From: Prevotella sp.
Lineage (GTDB): Bacteria > Bacteroidota > Bacteroidia > Bacteroidales > Bacteroidaceae
Assembly (NCBI GenBank): GCA_017458005.1
Contig: JAFTGH010000035.1
Coordinates: 20,825 to 84,824, forward strand
Direction of reading: 5' to 3'
DNA: 64,000 nt
Each line of letters opens with the position of its first letter. Position 1 is the first letter of the stretch. The position numbers were made by a program, and so were the translations under genes. The notes under the pieces are model-generated. The model was not told the DNA's origin, did no database searches, and was given only the letters and a program-made list of their open reading frames with translations. Of the stretch, positions 1-8,390 are shown in pieces.

Positions 1-2
1 TG

Positions 3-845
3 GAGCAAGTGAAGCAATATGCCGCTGACGGCAAGACATTCTTCAATCCAGCCTATGACTATTTGGATTTCAAGGATGCGCTGCCTTTTACCCATGGCAG
101 TACGTCTGGGAATGTGGATGAGAATGCCTATTATTATATAGGTAATACACCTTCTGACAAGACCAGGTTTACCTTGGCAAAGACAGACGGTTCACTTGCC
201 ATTAAGAAGATTTCCGCCTATTCACAGCCTGTTCAGACAATTACGGTGATAGAGGAAGAGGGTACCTACACGAATGGAAAGAAGCAATACACCTATACTT
301 TCAATGCGCTGCCTCGAAACATCGAGGAACTGAAGACCTTGGAGGTTGACAACCGCAAGTATTTTGAGTCGCAGTATTTTGTGACAGCATTGTTTATATG
401 TTGCCTGAATCGTATGGCGGATAACAGTAGCGATGCCTGGGAGATGATCAACTATCTTCGCACCCATACCGCTACAGTAGGTATGAATGGTATCTCACTG
501 GTCTCTAACCTCAATATGCAGCAGATTGTGCAGAGCGACCTTGTCGGCAACGACACCAATGGCTATCCTGTTGTCAATGGACTGCGTAGTTTCTTCGCAG
601 GTTCTTCTCCTGAGAATCTCTATACACCAACGACCCCCTATAAGGTGACCGTGGTAGAAGCACATGCAGAGCCCCTCTATGTGAGTGACGGTATCACTTA
701 TGCTCGTCTGCATGTCATCAGTACAGGTGCTGATAGTCCTCAGGGATGGCTTACCCTGCGCAAGACCAACAATCATGGTTGGCTGATCACTGATGGCGAG
801 CGTTCCTTCACGATGAAGAAAAAAGACCAGAAAGAAGAACTGTAG
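3..845 (+). CDS. Hypothetical protein, 5' end cut by window
   Basis: I do not recognise this protein. The reading frame is open from the first bases of the window, so the GTG at 9 is not necessarily the start and the N-terminus is missing. About 278 residues are visible and end in a charged tail. There are no membrane segments and no cysteine or catalytic motif I can name. The stop at 843-845 lies 5 nt before a lipoprotein gene, which is followed after 13 nt by a YARHG-domain gene, so the three probably share a transcript that ends at 2401-2446. The secreted or lipoprotein nature of both neighbours makes an envelope role plausible, but that is inference. Confidence 0.75.
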   Translation, partial: EQVKQYAADGKTFFNPAYDYLDFKDALPFTHGSTSGNVDENAYYYIGNTPSDKTRFTLAKTDGSLAIKKISAYSQPVQTITVIEEEGTYTNGKKQYTYTFNALPRNIEELKTLEVDNRKYFESQYFVTALFICCLNRMADNSSDAWEMINYLRTHTATVGMNGISLVSNLNMQQIVQSDLVGNDTNGYPVVNGLRSFFAGSSPENLYTPTTPYKVTVVEAHAEPLYVSDGITYARLHVISTGADSPQGWLTLRKTNNHGWLITDGERSFTMKKKDQKEEL

Positions 846-850
846 CCGAT

Positions 851-1657
851 ATGAGAAAAATTACATTTTTTACCATAGGTTTCTGTTTCCTGTTGGTGAC
901 CATGCTGATGGGATGCAAGCAAAGCAATGCTGTACAGACAAGCGAGGAAGAGACAGCATGGTATGAGAATGATTCTGCGCTATTGGCACAACTCGATGCA
1001 GCCATCGCTGACGCCAAGCAGTTGGATGCCTCGAAGGTGTCTAATGACCTGATGCCTGTGAAGAAAGGTTATCCTGGTCAGGAGTGGGCAACCATCGACG
1101 GCAAGGATATGGTGTTGTTGGTAACCCTTGTTGACTCCAGTCGCCTGCAGCGTTTCTTCGGGCAGGAAGGTGTCTATCGAATTGATCGTGAGTTGGGTAC
1201 ATGGGTCACCCTGCCTGCTGACTGGTTGCGCAAGAAGGATGCCTACGAGGGACTGGACAGTGTTGCTGCCCACATGCGTATGATACAGATGTATGGTCTC
1301 AGTCCTGACTGCGACTATAATATCATGGTACAGTTCTATGCTGATCCTTCCTATATGTTCCGTCCTGCCCATACCCCTGATATCGCCACCACATCAGCAG
1401 GACTGGAGTTCCCTGCCTATGCTGATACAACATATACGGTGGGAGAGACCAATTTCCGAGAGTGGTATCGCTATAGTTTCGCCTCTGCCTATGAGGACGA
1501 CAGTCCGCTGCCTTGGACTCAGTTGGGCTATACTTATGACTGGCACGAGGGAGCCAACCGTGTGGGTCTCTCAGAGTATATCGTCACCCACCAGTCGCTC
1601 ATCAAAGTGAAATCCTATGAGAGTGAGTGGTCGTTCATCCAAAGTTTGTTTAAATAA
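851..1657 (+). CDS. Hypothetical lipoprotein
   Basis: A 268-residue protein with a clear lipoprotein signal: basic start MRKI, hydrophobic stretch, and lipobox LMGC with the acceptor Cys at residue 22, followed by a polar, acidic linker. The mature part is rich in Tyr, Trp and Asp and has no family motif that I recognise. It starts 5 nt after the preceding stop and is followed 13 nt later by a YARHG-domain gene, so it is the middle gene of a three-gene run. Expected location is a membrane leaflet facing the periplasm or the cell surface. Function unknown. Confidence 0.8.
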   Translation: MRKITFFTIGFCFLLVTMLMGCKQSNAVQTSEEETAWYENDSALLAQLDAAIADAKQLDASKVSNDLMPVKKGYPGQEWATIDGKDMVLLVTLVDSSRLQRFFGQEGVYRIDRELGTWVTLPADWLRKKDAYEGLDSVAAHMRMIQMYGLSPDCDYNIMVQFYADPSYMFRPAHTPDIATTSAGLEFPAYADTTYTVGETNFREWYRYSFASAYEDDSPLPWTQLGYTYDWHEGANRVGLSEYIVTHQSLIKVKSYESEWSFIQSLFK

Positions 1658-1670
1658 AAGTGTAAATGAT

Positions 1671-2378
1671 ATGAGAAGAGTGTTTTTTACCCTGATAGTC
1701 ACCTTGTTGGCTGCTCTTGGCATGCAGGCACAGACGATTAAGAAAGGTGATAAGTTCTTTGATGGTGCCAGTTTGTATACCGTCCAAGAGGTGAGAATGG
1801 GTACCTATGTCTATATGACAACTTCCCAAGATGATGAGATGACCCTTGAGAAGGTGGCAGGCAAGACAGGGGAATACAAGATTATTCCCAGTCGACAGGC
1901 AGAGGAGTGTCCTGTCCGTTTTGCGGAGTTTGGTTGGCGAGTACAGTATGTCCGTAAGGACGGCATGAACTTCCTCGCTGTGCGCAAACCCAATGGCGAT
2001 GCCATGTGGACGATGGTGCTCACACCAGATAATGAGGCGAACTGTGAGGCACAGCAGGCTGCGTTGGTGAATGCCAACTGGGAGGATGAGGTTAGCGACA
2101 GACTGTTGAACACACCTTATCTGATGAATATTCCCAGAGAGCAGTTGCGCCTGATGCGTAATGAGATCCTTGCCCGCCATGGCTATACGTTCAATTCGAA
2201 GGACCTGAGAGACTATTTCAGTAGCAAGTGGTGGTATAAGCCAGGTGCGAATAACGCTGCCATCAAACTCAACGTCATCGAACAGACCAATATCGAACTG
2301 ATCAAGAGTGAGGAGGCTGTGGAGCCGGGCCTTCATCCCGCCGATGTCGCTGGTGATGTAGACCAGTCAGACTTCTAA
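1671..2378 (+). CDS. Secreted YARHG domain-containing protein
   Basis: A 235-residue exported protein. I start it at ATG 1671 because this gives a proper signal peptide (MRRVFFTLIVTLLAALGMQAQ, cleavage after the last Ala or Gln) just after the upstream stop; the longer frame from 1617 would overlap the upstream lipoprotein gene. In the C-terminal third the segment LMRNEILARHGYTF followed by a Trp-Trp-Tyr-Lys-Pro motif matches the YARHG domain, an extracellular domain of unknown function in bacterial secreted proteins. It is the last gene of the run and is followed by an intrinsic terminator. No catalytic residues are recognisable. Confidence 0.8.
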   Translation: MRRVFFTLIVTLLAALGMQAQTIKKGDKFFDGASLYTVQEVRMGTYVYMTTSQDDEMTLEKVAGKTGEYKIIPSRQAEECPVRFAEFGWRVQYVRKDGMNFLAVRKPNGDAMWTMVLTPDNEANCEAQQAALVNANWEDEVSDRLLNTPYLMNIPREQLRLMRNEILARHGYTFNSKDLRDYFSSKWWYKPGANNAAIKLNVIEQTNIELIKSEEAVEPGLHPADVAGDVDQSDF

Positions 2379-2400
2379 TATTCAAGGAAAGAACGAATAA

Positions 2401-2446
2401 AAATGCAGTTTTCGTCTTGATTTTAGGCGGGAACTGCATTTTTATT
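2401..2446 (+). terminator. Intrinsic terminator after YARHG gene
   Basis: Arms 2401-2414 and 2428-2441 pair over 14 positions (two G-T wobbles) around a 13-nt loop, and the 3' arm runs into TTTTTATT. The hairpin sits 22 nt after the stop codon and ends the first three-gene run. Confidence 0.7.
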
Positions 2447-2454
2447 GCAAAATG

Positions 2455-2486
2455 TTTGGCTATTAGGTGAATATTTACGAACTTTG
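2455..2486 (+). promoter_or_regulatory. Promoter of korAB
   Basis: TTTG at 2455-2458, a 20-bp spacer, then GAACTTTG at 2479-2486. The -7 box differs from the Bacteroidota consensus TAnnTTTG only at the first base. ATG of korA is 38 nt downstream. Confidence 0.6.
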
Positions 2487-2524
2487 CAGTCGTTTTAACG
2501 GAAAAGAACACATTATATATAATT

Positions 2525-4369
2525 ATGGCTGAATTAGAAGTAAAAGAACTCGACCAAGTGGTTGTACGCTTCTCAGGTGATTCTGGTGATGGTATGCAAC
2601 TCGCTGGTAACATCTTCTCAACGGTGAGTGCCACCGTGGGTAATGGTATTTCTACGTTTCCAGACTATCCCGCTGATATCCGTGCCCCGCAAGGCTCACT
2701 GACTGGTGTCAGTGGCTTCCAGGTGCATATCGGTGCAGGTCAGGTGTATACCCCTGGTGACAAGTGTGATGTCTTGGTGGCAATGAATGCGGCTGCCCTG
2801 AAGACCCAGTTGAAGTATGCGAAGTCGCAGGCTACGATTATTATCGACACGGACTCCTTTGGTCCTAATGATTTGAAGAAGGCACAGTTCCAGACAGACG
2901 ATTATCTCGGTGAGTTGGGTGTTGACCCCGACCGTGTCATTCAGTGTCCGTTGACGACGATGGTGAAAGATTGTCTTGCTGATACTGGCATGGAGAATAA
3001 GGCGATTCTGAAATGTCGTAATATGTTTGCCCTCGGACTGGTCTGCTGGCTCTTCGACCGTGACCTGAGTCTGGTGAACAACTACCTGCGGGATAAGTTT
3101 GCTAAGAAACCCGCTATTGCGGAGAACAATATCAAGGTAGTGCAGGCAGGATATGACTATGGACATAACACGCACTCCTCGGCAGTCAATGTCTATCGCA
3201 TTGAGTCAAAAGAGAAGGTGCCTGGACGCTATATGGATATCACAGGTAACAAGGCGACGGCATACGGATTTATCGCTGCCGCGGAGAAGGCTGGGCTAAG
3301 ACTCTATCTGGGCTCTTATCCTATCACTCCCGCTACTGACGTGCTCCATGAGTTGTCAAAGCATAAGTCATTAGGTGTGACCACCGTGCAGTGTGAGGAC
3401 GAGATCAGTGGATGTGCCTCTGCGTTAGGAGCCTCTTTCGCAGGAGCCTTAGGTGTAACCTCTACCTCTGGTCCTGGTATCTGCTTGAAGAGCGAGGCGA
3501 TGAACCTTGCCGTTATCATGGAGTTGCCACTGGTGGTGCTTGACGTACAGCGTGGAGGTCCTGCCACGGGTCTTCCTACGAAGTCAGAGCAGACGGACCT
3601 GTTGCAGGTACTCTTCGGACGTAATGGTGAGAGTCCTATGCCTGTGCTTGCCGCTACCAGTCCTGCCGACTGCTTCGACGCTGCCTATCAGGCTTGCAAG
3701 ATTGCCTTGGAGCACATGACTCCAGTCGTGTTGTTGACTGACGCTTATGTCGCCAACGGCTCTGGTGCTTTTAAACTGCCTGAGATAGCAAAACTGGACG
3801 CTATCAATCCCCCTTATGTTCCAGAGGAACTGAAAGGCAAGTGGACTCCCTATATGCGTGCGGAGAATGGTACTCGCTATTGGGCTGTGCCTGGTCGTGA
3901 GGGCTTTACCCATATCCTCGGTGGTTTGGAGAAAGACTCAGAGACTGGCGCTATCTCTACCAATCCAGAGAACCATGACCTGATGACCCGTCTGCGTCAG
4001 CAGAAGATTGCCAATATCCAAGTTCCTGACTTGGAGGTAGAAGGCGATGTGGATGATGCAGACCTGTTGGTCGTAGGCTTTGGCTCAACCTACGGACATC
4101 TGCACTCCGCAATGGAGGAACTCCGCGCCAAGGGCTATAAGGTGGCACAGACTCATTTTAAATACCTGAATCCTCTGCCTCAGAATACTGCAGAGGTCCT
4201 CTCTAAATATAAGAAGGTAGTAGTAGCAGAGCAGAACATGGGGCAACTTGCCGCCTATCTGCGTATGAAGGTCGACAACTTCACGCCTGCCCAGTTTAAT
4301 CAGGTCAAGGGTCAGCCTTTCGTAGTAGAAGAGTTAGTCAACGCATTTGAGGATATCTTGAAAAAGTAA
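2525..4369 (+). CDS. korA: 2-oxoglutarate (2-oxoacid):ferredoxin oxidoreductase, fused gamma-alpha subunit
   Basis: A 614-residue subunit of 2-oxoglutarate:ferredoxin oxidoreductase, which makes succinyl-CoA and reduced ferredoxin or works in reverse. The N-terminal third (about residues 10-190, VVVRFSGDSGDGMQLAG) is the gamma domain. The remainder is the alpha (pyrimidine-binding and transketolase-C-like) part, with GSYPITPATDVLHEL and the conserved TSTSGPG segment. This fused architecture is usual for Bacteroidota KorA. The beta subunit korB follows 28 nt later, and that gap is built entirely of GTAAAAAG-type octamers. The pair acts in the cytoplasm as a complex. Exact 2-oxoacid preference cannot be read from the sequence; 2-oxoglutarate is the most likely. 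Confidence 0.93.
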   Translation: MAELEVKELDQVVVRFSGDSGDGMQLAGNIFSTVSATVGNGISTFPDYPADIRAPQGSLTGVSGFQVHIGAGQVYTPGDKCDVLVAMNAAALKTQLKYAKSQATIIIDTDSFGPNDLKKAQFQTDDYLGELGVDPDRVIQCPLTTMVKDCLADTGMENKAILKCRNMFALGLVCWLFDRDLSLVNNYLRDKFAKKPAIAENNIKVVQAGYDYGHNTHSSAVNVYRIESKEKVPGRYMDITGNKATAYGFIAAAEKAGLRLYLGSYPITPATDVLHELSKHKSLGVTTVQCEDEISGCASALGASFAGALGVTSTSGPGICLKSEAMNLAVIMELPLVVLDVQRGGPATGLPTKSEQTDLLQVLFGRNGESPMPVLAATSPADCFDAAYQACKIALEHMTPVVLLTDAYVANGSGAFKLPEIAKLDAINPPYVPEELKGKWTPYMRAENGTRYWAVPGREGFTHILGGLEKDSETGAISTNPENHDLMTRLRQQKIANIQVPDLEVEGDVDDADLLVVGFGSTYGHLHSAMEELRAKGYKVAQTHFKYLNPLPQNTAEVLSKYKKVVVAEQNMGQLAAYLRMKVDNFTPAQFNQVKGQPFVVEELVNAFEDILKK

Positions 4370-4397
4370 AAGGGTAAAAAGGTAAAAAAGTAAAGTT
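4366..4397 (+). repeat. Octamer repeat array filling the korA-korB gap
   Basis: Four consecutive 8-bp units of the GTAAAAAG family (4366-4373, 4374-4381, 4382-4389, 4390-4397; the last degenerate). The first unit contains the korA stop codon and the last ends at the base before the korB ATG, so the whole spacer is repeat. Confidence 0.85.
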
Positions 4398-5405
4398 ATG
4401 AGTACATATACAGCACAAGATTATAAAAAAGGACAACCACGTTGGTGTCCAGGATGTGGCGACCATTTCTTTCTTGCCTCGCTGCATAAGGCTTTGGCAG
4501 AGATTGGTGTTGCTCCTTATGATACTGCTGTTATCAGTGGTATCGGTTGCTCCAGCCGTCTGCCTCACTATATGGCGACCTACGGTATGAATACCATCCA
4601 TGGTCGTGCCGCTGCGATTGCCACAGGTGCTAAGGTTGCTAATCCCAATCTGACGGTCTGGCAGGTGTCAGGTGATGGTGACGGACTTGCCATTGGTGGC
4701 AACCATTTCATCCATGCCAATCGTCGTAACATCAATTTGAATATGATCCTGCTCAACAACCGCATCTACGGATTGACGAAAGGACAGTATTCTCCGACGA
4801 GTCCCCGTGGCTTCGTCTCTAAGTCGAGTCCTTACGGAACTGTAGAGGATCCTTTCCGTCCTGCGGAACTCTGTTTTGGAGCACGTGGACATTTCTTCGC
4901 CCGTGCCGTCGCTACGGATTCCCAAGGTACTGTAGAGATACTAAAAGCAGCCTATGAGCATAAAGGTGCTGCTGTCTGTGAGATTCTGCAGAACTGTGTT
5001 ATCTTTAATGATGGAACACATGAGAGTGTCTACAACAAGGAAGGTCGTAAGAAGAATGCCATTTATGTACGCCATGGCGAGAAACTCGTCTTTGGTGAGA
5101 ACGATGAGTTCGGACTCGTACAGCAGGGTTTTGGACTGAAGGTGGTGGAGATTGGTAAGGATGGCTATACCTTGGATGATGTCCTCGTTCATGATGCCCA
5201 TTGTGAGGACAACACCTTGCAGTTGAAACTCGCCCTCATGGGTAATGGTGACGGTTTCCCCATAGCCCTTGGTGTCATCCGTGACGTGGATGCTCCGACC
5301 TATGATGAGGCAGTACATGCACAGATTCAGGAGGTGAGCAACCAGAAGAAATACCATAACTTCACAGAGTTGCTGGAGACCAACGATATCTGGGAAGTAA
5401 AGTAA
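4398..5405 (+). CDS. korB: 2-oxoglutarate (2-oxoacid):ferredoxin oxidoreductase, beta subunit
   Basis: A 335-residue thiamine-diphosphate-binding subunit that partners KorA. Visible features: RWCPGCGDHF near the N-terminus (two cysteines, possible Fe-S ligands with a later Cys in SGIGCSSR), and the TPP/Mg motif VSGDGDGLAIGGNH followed by NNRIYGLTKGQYSPTS. Length is normal for the family. It is the second gene of a two-gene operon; a hairpin just after its stop separates it from the convergent upp gene. Supplies or uses low-potential ferredoxin, consistent with an anaerobic or fermentative lifestyle, as is also suggested by the class III nucleotide reductase in this window. Confidence 0.93.
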   Translation: MSTYTAQDYKKGQPRWCPGCGDHFFLASLHKALAEIGVAPYDTAVISGIGCSSRLPHYMATYGMNTIHGRAAAIATGAKVANPNLTVWQVSGDGDGLAIGGNHFIHANRRNINLNMILLNNRIYGLTKGQYSPTSPRGFVSKSSPYGTVEDPFRPAELCFGARGHFFARAVATDSQGTVEILKAAYEHKGAAVCEILQNCVIFNDGTHESVYNKEGRKKNAIYVRHGEKLVFGENDEFGLVQQGFGLKVVEIGKDGYTLDDVLVHDAHCEDNTLQLKLALMGNGDGFPIALGVIRDVDAPTYDEAVHAQIQEVSNQKKYHNFTELLETNDIWEVK

Positions 5406-5422
5406 CGTTTAAACTATAAAGA

Positions 5423-5462
5423 GAAGGCACCACCCCAAATTGGGAGGGTGCCTTTCCTTTTT
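5423..5462. terminator. Bidirectional terminator between korB and upp
   Basis: Arms around 5423-5438 and 5440-5455 (GAAGGCACC...GGTGCCTT) form a long imperfect stem. The plus side continues into CCTTTTTA and the minus side has a short T-rich stretch (TTTATAGTTT). It lies between two convergent genes and probably serves both. Confidence 0.7.
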
Positions 5463-6150
5463 ATTTCTTGTCTGCTATTTTACGGAAGGATTGTAGTTTC
5501 TCTCCATAGCAGAGGTCACCACAGTCACCAAAGCCAGGTACGATATATTTCTGCTCATTCATGCCCTCGTCGATAGCGGCACACCAGATAGTAGAACCCT
5601 CTGGCAACGCAGCCTTCACCACCTCAATACCCTCTGGGGCGGCAATGACGCAGCATAAGTGTATCTTCTTGGGTTTGCCAGCCTGTAACAGCGAGTCGAT
5701 AGCAGCAGCAAGACTGCCACCCGTAGCAAGCATCGGATCCACAATCAGTAATGTCTTGCCCTTCACACTGGGTGTGGCAATATACTCAGTATGCACGCCT
5801 ACTTCTGTATGCTCACGGTTGAGGTACATGCGGAAGGCAGAGACAAAGGCATTGTCAGCATTGTCGAACACATTGAGGAACCCCTGATGGAAAGGCAGTC
5901 CTGCACGTAGCACTGTGGCGATGACCATATCCTCTTCTTTCAGCAAAGGGATGTCAAGGGTACCTAATGGTGTCTTGATGGTCTTAGGCTTATACTCCAA
6001 GGTCTTTGAGATCTCATATGCCATCATCTCACCAATACGCTCGATGTTACGACGGAATAGCATACGATTTTTCTGATAGTTCTTGTCGCGTAGTTCAGCC
6101 ATATACTGGTTGATGACGCTGTTCTGTTCTGCGAAATTAATTACTTCCAT
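5461..6150 (-). CDS. upp: Uracil phosphoribosyltransferase
   Basis: Makes UMP from uracil and PRPP in pyrimidine salvage. 229 residues when started at the Met in MEVINFAEQNS (6150); the frame runs nine codons further upstream, but those would lie across the promoter region. The PRPP-binding segment LLIVDPMLATGGSLAAAID is intact, as is the C-terminal GFGDCGDLCYG uracil-site loop. It is monocistronic, convergent with korB, and has a -7 box (TATCTTTG on the minus strand at 6175-6182) about 25 nt before the start. Confidence 0.94.
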   Translation of the reverse strand: MEVINFAEQNSVINQYMAELRDKNYQKNRMLFRRNIERIGEMMAYEISKTLEYKPKTIKTPLGTLDIPLLKEEDMVIATVLRAGLPFHQGFLNVFDNADNAFVSAFRMYLNREHTEVGVHTEYIATPSVKGKTLLIVDPMLATGGSLAAAIDSLLQAGKPKKIHLCCVIAAPEGIEVVKAALPEGSTIWCAAIDEGMNEQKYIVPGFGDCGDLCYGEKLQSFRKIADKK

Positions 6151-6174
6151 TGTTTTTAGGTTTTGTATTGGATG

Positions 6175-6182
6175 CAAAGATA
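6175..6182 (-). promoter_or_regulatory. -7 box of upp promoter
   Basis: TATCTTTG on the minus strand, 24 nt before the chosen upp start; matches TAnnTTTG. No perfect -33 TTTG is seen at the usual distance. Confidence 0.6.
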
Positions 6183-6310
6183 AACATTTTTGTCAACTCT
6201 GCGTTACAAAAGTATTGGACGCATACCGTTTTTTAAATACTTTAACTCAAAAACGACCGTGGGAAAGCAAATAATTCTTAATTGCGGACGAATAATTCTC
6301 ATTTTCTTCG

Positions 6311-6318
6311 TAACTTTG
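6311..6318 (+). promoter_or_regulatory. -7 box of pckA promoter
   Basis: TAACTTTG followed by CA, 51 nt before the pckA ATG. Matches the TAnnTTTG consensus; the -33 region is not a perfect TTTG. Confidence 0.6.
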
Positions 6319-6369
6319 CATCCGGTTTTGAATAGGTAATAGTAAATTCACAATTAAATAGTAAAAATT

Positions 6370-7983
6370 ATGGCAAACTTAGATTTGACAAAGTATGGCA
6401 TCACTGGTTCAAAGGTGATTGCACACAACCCATCTTATGAGTACCTCTTCGAGGAGGAGACAAAAGCAGGTCTCGAGGGTTACGATAAGGGCGTGAACAC
6501 TGAGTTGAACGCTGTTAACGTAATGACAGGTATCTATACTGGTCGTTCTCCTAAGGACAAGTACATCGTGAAGGATGCACAGAGCGAGGACAAAGTATGG
6601 TGGACTACTGAGGAGTATAAGAACGACAACCATCCCATGAGTGAGGATGTTTGGGCAAAGGTAAAGGACATTGCCATCAAGGAACTCTCTAACAAGGAAC
6701 TCTATGTTGTTGACGCTTTCTGTGGTGCCAATGAGGCTACCCGTCTTGCTGTCCGCTTCATCGTGGAGGTTGCATGGCAGGCTCACTTTGTGAAGAACAT
6801 GTTCATCCAGCCTACCGCTGAGGAACTGGAGAAGTTCGAGCCTAACTTCGTCATCTACAACGCTTCTAAGGCAAAGGTAGAGAACTACAAGGAACTGGGT
6901 CTGAACTCAGAGACATGTGTAGCCTTCAATACCACTTCTCGTGAGCAGGTGATTATCAACACATGGTATGGTGGTGAGATGAAGAAGGGTATGTTCTCTA
7001 TGCAGAACTACTATCTGCCACTGCAGGGTATCGCTTCTATGCACTGCTCTGCCAATACCGATATGGAGGGTAAGAACACCGCTATCTTCTTCGGTCTGTC
7101 TGGTACAGGTAAGACTACTCTTTCTACCGATCCTAAGCGTCTGCTGATTGGTGATGATGAGCATGGATGGGATGACGAGGGCGTCTTCAACCTTGAGGGC
7201 GGTTGCTATGCGAAGGTGATCAACCTTGACAAAGAGAGCGAGCCCGACATCTATAACGCTATCCGTCGTGATGCCTTGTTGGAGAATGTGACTGTTGCTG
7301 CTGATGGTAAGATTGACTTCGCAGACAAGAGCGTTACAGAGAACACACGTGTATCTTATCCTATCGAGCATATCGAGAAGATTGCCAAGAAGGTGAACGG
7401 CAAGAGCGCAGGTCCTGACGCACAGAACGTTATCTTCCTTTCTGCTGATGCTTTCGGCGTACTGCCTCCAGTATCTATCCTGACTCCCGAGCAGACCAAG
7501 TACTACTTCTTGAGTGGATTCACTGCTAAGTTGGCAGGTACAGAGCGTGGTATCACAGAGCCAACTCCAACCTTCAGTGCTTGTTTCGGACAGGCTTTCC
7601 TCGAGTTGCATCCTACCAAGTATGCTGAGGAACTCGTGAAGAAGATGGAGAAGAGCGGTGCTAAGGCATATCTCGTCAATACAGGTTGGAACGGAACAGG
7701 TAAGCGTATCTCTATCAAGGATACTCGTGGTATCATCGACGCTATCCTCGGTGGTGCTATCCTGAAGGCTCCTACGAAGAAGATTCCTTACTTCGACTTC
7801 GAGGTTCCTACAGAGTTGGAGGGTGTAGACACCAATATCCTCGATCCTCGTGACACCTATGCTGATGCTGCTGAGTGGAACAAGAAGGCAGAGGATCTGG
7901 CTGGTCGCTTCATCAAGAATTTCAAGAAGTACGAGGGCAACGAGGCAGGTAAGGCACTCGTCGCTGCAGGTCCAAAATTGTAA
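6370..7983 (+). CDS. pckA: Phosphoenolpyruvate carboxykinase (ATP)
   Basis: Interconverts oxaloacetate plus ATP with phosphoenolpyruvate, CO2 and ADP. In Bacteroidales it usually works in the carboxylating direction on the route to succinate. 537 residues, full length. The kinase P-loop [11 protein letters not shown] is at about residues 240-250, with the following IGDDEHGW metal-binding segment; the substrate site [10 protein letters not shown] is near residue 60, and [10 protein letters not shown] in the C-terminal part. It has its own promoter and an intrinsic terminator at 8005-8038, so it is monocistronic. Codon use is strongly biased (few rare codons), in line with high expression. Confidence 0.96.
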   Translation: MANLDLTKYGITGSKVIAHNPSYEYLFEEETKAGLEGYDKGVNTELNAVNVMTGIYTGRSPKDKYIVKDAQSEDKVWWTTEEYKNDNHPMSEDVWAKVKDIAIKELSNKELYVVDAFCGANEATRLAVRFIVEVAWQAHFVKNMFIQPTAEELEKFEPNFVIYNASKAKVENYKELGLNSETCVAFNTTSREQVIINTWYGGEMKKGMFSMQNYYLPLQGIASMHCSANTDMEGKNTAIFFGLSGTGKTTLSTDPKRLLIGDDEHGWDDEGVFNLEGGCYAKVINLDKESEPDIYNAIRRDALLENVTVAADGKIDFADKSVTENTRVSYPIEHIEKIAKKVNGKSAGPDAQNVIFLSADAFGVLPPVSILTPEQTKYYFLSGFTAKLAGTERGITEPTPTFSACFGQAFLELHPTKYAEELVKKMEKSGAKAYLVNTGWNGTGKRISIKDTRGIIDAILGGAILKAPTKKIPYFDFEVPTELEGVDTNILDPRDTYADAAEWNKKAEDLAGRFIKNFKKYEGNEAGKALVAAGPKL

Positions 7984-8004
7984 TTTGACTTACATCAAAA
8001 ATAG

Positions 8005-8038
8005 AGGGCGGTTTCAGAAGAAATCGCCCTTGTTTTTT
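8005..8038 (+). terminator. pckA terminator
   Basis: Stem of 11 positions (8005-8015 with 8020-8030, one G-T wobble), 4-nt loop, then TGTTTTTT. 21 nt after the stop codon. Confidence 0.85.
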
Positions 8039-8058
8039 AGTTGGTGAGAGAAAATTCG

Positions 8059-8066
8059 TACCTTTG
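8059..8066 (+). promoter_or_regulatory. -7 box of the 31-aa peptide unit
   Basis: TACCTTTG, a match to TAnnTTTG, 69 nt before the small ORF at 8136 and 20 nt after the pckA terminator T-run. It would give a transcript of roughly 200 nt ending at 8273. Confidence 0.6.
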
Positions 8067-8135
8067 TATTTGTAATCGAGACGATTACTTTAAGTTATTC
8101 ATTAGGTTAGTAGTTAATAGATTAAGGTAAAGATT

Positions 8136-8231
8136 ATGTTATTAGATTTTCAAACGACGGTTGTGTTGGTGTCGGTTGCTATTGCGACAGTTTTGAGTGT
8201 TATCACACTCATGAATACCAACATCCGTTAG
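8136..8231 (+). CDS. 31-residue single-span membrane peptide
   Basis: A short frame, ATG 8136 to TAG 8231, encoding MLLDFQTTVV then a Val/Ala/Ile/Leu-rich core of about 18 residues (9-26), ending MNTNIR. That is a short polar N-terminus, one transmembrane helix and a polar tail with one Arg. It stands alone between a -7 box (8059-8066) and a strong terminator (8233-8273), which argues that this is a genuine transcription unit and not leftover sequence. Families it could belong to include regulatory membrane microproteins or type I toxin peptides. The RNA itself could be the functional product. I do not recognise the sequence. Confidence 0.5.
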   Translation: MLLDFQTTVVLVSVAIATVLSVITLMNTNIR

Positions 8232-8232
8232 G

Positions 8233-8273
8233 AAAGAGCGCGGAGTGAGTGATTCATACCGCGCTCTTTTTTT
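8233..8273 (+). terminator. Strong terminator after 31-aa peptide
   Basis: A perfect 11-bp stem (AAAGAGCGCGG at 8233-8243 with 8259-8269), a 15-nt loop and a run of seven T. It begins 1 nt after the stop codon. Confidence 0.9.
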
Positions 8274-8358
8274 GTTTACAAAATCTAAAATATGGCTTTT
8301 TATCATATAATTAACTTAATAAAAGGTAGAAAAATGTCGCTATTTGCAGAATTGTGAG

Positions 8359-8366
8359 TAAATTTG
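8359..8366 (+). promoter_or_regulatory. -7 box of the DUF6242/PorG/uppS/bamA cluster
   Basis: TAAATTTG then CACCC, 24 nt before the ATG at 8391. It overlaps the extended reading frame from 8364, which supports the later start. Confidence 0.55.
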
Positions 8367-8390
8367 CACCCAAAAATTGAAAATAACCAA

